A stretch of DNA of 64,000 nucleotides. It comes from SB21 sp964415295 (lineage in GTDB: Bacteria; CLD3; SB21). Below are positions 60,951-64,000 of the stretch, one piece after another (position 1 is the stretch's first letter; each line of letters begins with the position of its first letter). The translations under genes were made by a program, and so were the position numbers. The notes under the pieces are model-generated. The model searched no databases. It was not told where the DNA came from and saw only the letters and a list, made by a program, of their open reading frames with translations. The stretch is taken from the NCBI GenBank assembly GCA_964415295.1, contig CAYPYN010000002.1:1-64000 (forward strand), given 5' to 3'.

Positions 60951-61745
60951 ATGAGACATCTTTTGATCCTATTCCTCTTCGCATTCATTTCCTGTACGAC
61001 GATACACACGCAGACGACGAAACCGCTCCATCAATCGAAAAATTCCATTGCCGTCAATGCCATGCTCTGGCATCAGACGTCCGGTGAATACCGCGCGCTT
61101 TGTTATCAGGCATTCAATCTCGCGCAGCAACGCATCGATGAAGCGCTGAAGAACAAGACGGATAAGAAAATGGCCGTGATCGTGGACATCGATGAAACGA
61201 TGCTGGATAACAGCCCTTACAATGCGAATCTCATATTCACAGACGGATCCTTCTCTCAATCCACCTGGAAAGCATGGACGCAAGGCGCCAACGCCATCCC
61301 TGTTCCTGGCGCCCTGGAATTCATGAAGTATGCCGTTTCCAAAGGTGTGGACGTGTTCTACATTTCGAATCGTAAACTGGAAGAAATGCCCGGTACCCTG
61401 GCCAATCTCATCAAATACGATTTCCCGCAGGCTGACTCCGCGCATATCCTGCTTCGCACGGAGCCGGGCGGCAAAGAAAAACGCCGGCTGAAAGTGGCCG
61501 AAACGCATGAGGTTATCTTGCTTTGCGGCGACAACCTGAATGATTTCACCGATATTTTTGAAAAGAAGAATATCGCGGAACGTTTCGAAGGCGTTGAAAA
61601 GCTGAAGGACCAATGGGGCAGAAAACTCATCGTTCTCCCCAATCCCATCTATGGAGACTGGGAAGAAGCGATTTATGATTATAAGTATTCCCATCCGGAT
61701 AGCGTTAAAGACGCCAAACGGAAAGAAAATTTGCGGATCAAGTGA
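60951..61745 (+). CDS. Acid phosphatase, lipoprotein e(P4) family
   Basis: 264 codons. Lipoprotein signal peptide with the lipobox FISC (lipid Cys15). HAD-type core: IVDIDETMLDNSPYNA with the nucleophile pair DxDxT, YISNRKLEEM and LCGDNLNDFTDIF with the metal-binding Asp residues. The e(P4) family are outer-membrane or periplasmic 5'-nucleotidases/phosphomonoesterases that free nucleosides such as nicotinamide riboside. CAGGAG lies eight bases before the ATG. It converges with an isochorismatase-like gene, ending 14 bases from it. Confidence 0.92.
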   Translation: MRHLLILFLFAFISCTTIHTQTTKPLHQSKNSIAVNAMLWHQTSGEYRALCYQAFNLAQQRIDEALKNKTDKKMAVIVDIDETMLDNSPYNANLIFTDGSFSQSTWKAWTQGANAIPVPGALEFMKYAVSKGVDVFYISNRKLEEMPGTLANLIKYDFPQADSAHILLRTEPGGKEKRRLKVAETHEVILLCGDNLNDFTDIFEKKNIAERFEGVEKLKDQWGRKLIVLPNPIYGDWEEAIYDYKYSHPDSVKDAKRKENLRIK

Positions 61746-61759
61746 CTATTAGGAATTGA

Positions 61760-62431
61760 TCAGTTTACGTTCTTGATGAATTCGTCGGTTCGAATGAGTT
61801 TCACCTTTCTCTCGGTGAATTCCTTGAACATTTGGTTCCGCAGTTCTTCATCACTGCCAACGACCGCATCCGTCATGATCACCACTTCATACCCACGGTT
61901 TTGCGCCGCTTTGATGGTGGTATTTACGCAATAGGCCGCATCAAGTCCGACTATCGTAAGACGGCTGATACGTTCCTCCGTCAGGAACCGATCCAATTCC
62001 GGATTGCAGAAAGAATCTTCCTTGTCTTTCGTAAATACCGGTCCTGCAACCACCTTAAGCCGCTTGTCCAGAGCCGCCCCTACGCTCCCCTTTGCCATCG
62101 AATTATTGAGTAAATTGATGATCGGATCGGTGATCTCGCTGCGGATGTAGATGACCGGCATGCTGTCTTTCACAGCCTGATCGATGACGTTGTTGATCGT
62201 CCCAATGAGACCGTCCGACATTTTGGCCAGGTTCTCATATTGCGACACGGTGCCTGTGGTACTCTCCTGGATGTCAATGACCACCAAGGCCGCCTTTGGC
62301 GTTTCGTATTTTTCGATCGGTTTGCCTTCGGAAACCGCCTTGCCCCTATTCTCAAACAGAATCAGGTAGACAAAAAGAAATACGACGATCAATACCAAGA
62401 CGCCGAGTGTACTGAAAAATATTTTTTTCAT
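61760..62431 (-). CDS. Membrane-anchored isochorismatase-like cysteine hydrolase
   Basis: 223 codons. Residues 5-26 are one membrane segment (IFFSTLGVLVLIVVFLFVY), so the enzyme probably faces the periplasm. The fold is an isochorismatase-type hydrolase with the triad Asp (LVVIDIQES), Lys (VFTKDKEDSF) and Cys (GLDAAYCVNTT). Nicotinamidase-like and ureidosuccinate-type hydrolases share this triad. The substrate cannot be read; the nearby nucleotide phosphatase suggests nicotinamide or pyrimidine derivatives, by inference only. GGAG precedes the ATG. Confidence 0.88.
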   Translation of the reverse strand: MKKIFFSTLGVLVLIVVFLFVYLILFENRGKAVSEGKPIEKYETPKAALVVIDIQESTTGTVSQYENLAKMSDGLIGTINNVIDQAVKDSMPVIYIRSEITDPIINLLNNSMAKGSVGAALDKRLKVVAGPVFTKDKEDSFCNPELDRFLTEERISRLTIVGLDAAYCVNTTIKAAQNRGYEVVIMTDAVVGSDEELRNQMFKEFTERKVKLIRTDEFIKNVN

Positions 62432-62460
62432 GATGAAATCTCCGGATAAGTAATGGATCT

Positions 62461-63270
62461 TTACTCTCTCAAAAACTCGCGTATGGAGCGCCAGTAAAAA
62501 TCCGGATAAACGAATTCCAGGTTATTATGTCCGCCGCCGGGGATGGAGACGAATTTCTTCACGCCGGAATATTTTTCATACAGTTCTATCCCCAATCTTT
62601 GCGGGATCACTTCGTCCGCATCGCCGTGAATGACGAGCAGAGGGCATTTGACCTTGCCGATCTTATCCATGGATGGAAAGGGTTCACCCACAAGAAACAG
62701 TAAACCGCCCAATCCGTGCGCTTTGGCATATTCCGTTCCTGATGAGAGCGGCGTGATCAGCACGAGCTTCGCAATGTCCTGATCCTGTGCGGCATCAACG
62801 GCGACGGTCGTACCGATGGAACGGCCGTAAAGGATCACGTCGTTCATCCGGTAGCCGAGCTCCTGCGTAACATAACGCAGCGCCGTCCTTCCGTCGATAT
62901 AGATCCCTTCTTCCGAAGGGCTTCCTTCGCTTCCGGCATAGCCTCTATAACTCACCACCAGTACATCATATCCCATTTCGAACAGTTTCGCCGCGCCGCT
63001 GATACGGTGATACATGTTTCCCGCATTGCCGTGAAAATAAACGATGATCTTCGAGCGGACCGTATCTTTCTTATCGGCAAAATACAGCCCCTGGATCGTC
63101 AGACTATCGGAAGTTCGGATGTTGACCAATCGAATGTATTCCGGCAGGTCTTGTTGGGGTATGATCGTGCTCCTATCCGGATGAAAAGACATCCAGTTGA
63201 CGAGTCCGTTGCAGGAGGAAAGGCAAAGCAGCGCGATCATTAAAGGCAGGACTATTGGCCATTCGCGCAA
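62461..63270 (-). CDS. Alpha/beta hydrolase lipoprotein
   Basis: 269 codons from TTG 63270. A signal peptide runs REWPIVLPLMIALLCLSSC with the lipobox LSSC (lipid Cys20). An alpha/beta hydrolase of the BAAT/S9-like type follows: VYFHGNAGNMYHRI, nucleophile elbow GRSIGTTVA (Ser), acid in IHGDADEVIP and His in PGGGHNN. Longer in-frame starts (ATG 63372) lie in the CCCCCT repeat and would place a non-signal tail before the lipobox. The repeat supplies the purine-rich ribosome site before the TTG. Function unknown; the family includes esterases and peptidases. Confidence 0.85.
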   Translation of the reverse strand: MREWPIVLPLMIALLCLSSCNGLVNWMSFHPDRSTIIPQQDLPEYIRLVNIRTSDSLTIQGLYFADKKDTVRSKIIVYFHGNAGNMYHRISGAAKLFEMGYDVLVVSYRGYAGSEGSPSEEGIYIDGRTALRYVTQELGYRMNDVILYGRSIGTTVAVDAAQDQDIAKLVLITPLSSGTEYAKAHGLGGLLFLVGEPFPSMDKIGKVKCPLLVIHGDADEVIPQRLGIELYEKYSGVKKFVSIPGGGHNNLEFVYPDFYWRSIREFLRE

Positions 63271-63352
63271 TCCCCCTAACCCCCTTTGAAAGGGGGAATG
63301 GTCAGTACCGTATTTGTATTTGCCCCCCTTGAAAAGGGGGATATAGGGGGAT
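63271..63352. repeat. CCCCCT palindromic repeat, second copy
   Basis: Outer arms TCCCCCTA (63271-63278) and TAGGGGGA (63345-63352) are inverted; inside, CCCCCTTTGAAAGGGGG and CCCCCCTTGAAAAGGGGG are further palindromes. The unit lies at the start of the lipoprotein hydrolase gene. A shorter copy is at 60829-60846. Confidence 0.65.
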
Positions 63353-63397
63353 TTTCTTTTTGGAAGATTCATAACAACTCAGACTTAGAAAATATGA

Positions 63398-64000
63398 TTA
63401 CTTCTTCTTAAGAACGATATGCGCCGCTTTTTCAGACGGCATATAGTCAACGGTCTCATATCCGAGTTGGGATAAATTGATACCGTGCCACAAACTCTCA
63501 CCATTGCCAAGCAATACGGGCGATACCGCGATATGCATTTCGTCCACTAACTTTGCGCTCAGATATTGCCGGATAGTATTCACGCCGCCGCCTAAACGGA
63601 TGTCCTTTCCTTTGGCGCCCGCCCTGGCCAACTTCAGAGCGGCTTCGATCCCGTCGGTGATAAAGTGAAATGTGGTTCCTCCCTCCATCTCAATGGACGG
63701 CCTCGCATGATGGGTCAATATATAAACGGGTGTATGGTAAGGCGGATTATTTCCCCACCACCCTTTCCACGATTCATCTTGCCAGGGGCCTCTTATCGGA
63801 CCGAACATATTACGTCCCAGTATCCATGCTCCGATATTTTCAAATCCTTTCACTGCAAAATTATTATCAATGCCTGTGGAACCGCCCTGACTGCCGCTGC
63901 CGAGCATCTCGCCGTGCATAGCCTGGAATGTCTTCGTATGCAAGACCCACTCATGCAAGGCCATGCCGCCCACGCCCATGGGATTTTCAAGGCTTTGATC
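63398..64000 (-). CDS. RibD C-terminal/dihydrofolate-reductase-like protein, N-terminus beyond right edge
   Basis: 201 codons (200 plus stop) in view; the frame continues through the right edge (DQSLENP before MGVGG), so the ATG at 63979 is internal. RibD_C/DHFR-like fold: FENIGAWILGRNMFGPIRGP, YHTPVYILTHH, then the nucleotide-binding GKDIRLGGGVNTIRQYL and SPVLLGNGESLW. Members reduce pterin- or flavin-precursor-like compounds or unknown substrates with NADPH. Some are linked to antibiotic or redox functions. The N-terminal strand of about 15-20 residues is outside the window. Confidence 0.88.
   Translation of the reverse strand, partial: DQSLENPMGVGGMALHEWVLHTKTFQAMHGEMLGSGSQGGSTGIDNNFAVKGFENIGAWILGRNMFGPIRGPWQDESWKGWWGNNPPYHTPVYILTHHARPSIEMEGGTTFHFITDGIEAALKLARAGAKGKDIRLGGGVNTIRQYLSAKLVDEMHIAVSPVLLGNGESLWHGINLSQLGYETVDYMPSEKAAHIVLKKK

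Noticed and set aside
1..64000. CRISPR arrays, prophage genes, transposases, toxin-antitoxin or restriction genes
   Set aside because: None seen on either strand; the window is mostly core and envelope genes.

Overview
The window is a chromosomal segment from a Gram-negative bacterium. It carries genes for LPS and lipoprotein maturation (LpxH-type phosphoesterase, Lnt), a TonB-dependent receptor, BamA-like and PorV/FadL-like barrels, many lipoproteins, DapL-type lysine/diaminopimelate synthesis and an archaeal/eukaryal-type ProS. The protein set (DUF2911, DUF885, Oar-like receptor, two-component propeller kinase, PIG-L with a large C-terminal extension) fits the Fibrobacteres-Chlorobi-Bacteroidetes (FCB) superphylum or a neighbouring candidate phylum. 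Clear Shine-Dalgarno sites and many hexamer pairs spaced 17 or 18 bases, of the sigma-70 type, argue against a core Bacteroidetes member. No phage, transposase, CRISPR array or rRNA was seen. One tRNA (Arg, CCG) is present.

Layout. 1-2460 (minus): a long secreted protein with about 100-residue Ig-like repeats runs off the left edge; it has no stop in the window and is coupled by ATGA overlap to a small secreted protein. 2793-4655 (plus): an outer-membrane barrel with a bactofilin-like N-terminus. 4733-10790: dapL-folB-folK-(degenerate deoxynucleoside kinase)-amrS-PAS/GAF histidine kinase. 10819-14845: cell-wall genes (mltG, LysM transglycosylase, M23 endopeptidase) with a strongly expressed-looking 24-codon lysine-rich peptide gene between them. 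15082-24227: speA, then an envelope cluster lnt, propeller histidine kinase, lpxH, MlaC-DUF3047 fusion. 24269-26884: rpsA behind a leader with a 14-codon reading frame inside a hairpin, then rnhB. 26914-29238 (minus): alpha/beta hydrolase, proS, tRNA-Arg. 29489-32833: TonB-dependent receptor.

33028-36370 (minus): a lipoprotein coupled to an outer-membrane barrel. 36476-40636 (minus): RidA, lipid kinase, two-CW histidine kinase and HD-GYP response regulator, probably one signalling operon. 40729-45329 (minus): the thrS-infC-rpmI-rplT cluster, then pheS and a small membrane protein; infC starts at ATC and thrS has a structured leader behind a very good promoter. 45554-55739 (plus): assorted genes including a cyclic-nucleotide-binding-domain cation exchanger, rsgA, a DUF885 metallopeptidase-like protein, a rhodanese and a PIG-L deacetylase. 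55803-58493 (minus): three tandem DUF2911 paralogues. 58636-64000: oxidoreductase, beta-CASP nuclease, e(P4)-type phosphatase, isochorismatase-like hydrolase, lipoprotein hydrolase and a RibD-C/DHFR-like protein cut by the right edge.

Most interesting are the rpsA leader peptide/hairpin, the lysine-rich micro-gene with its own promoter and terminator, the Walker-A-less kinase homologue, the infC ATC start, the thrS leader and a 108-base nested inverted repeat upstream of rsgA. All assignments come from reading the sequence; no database search was possible.
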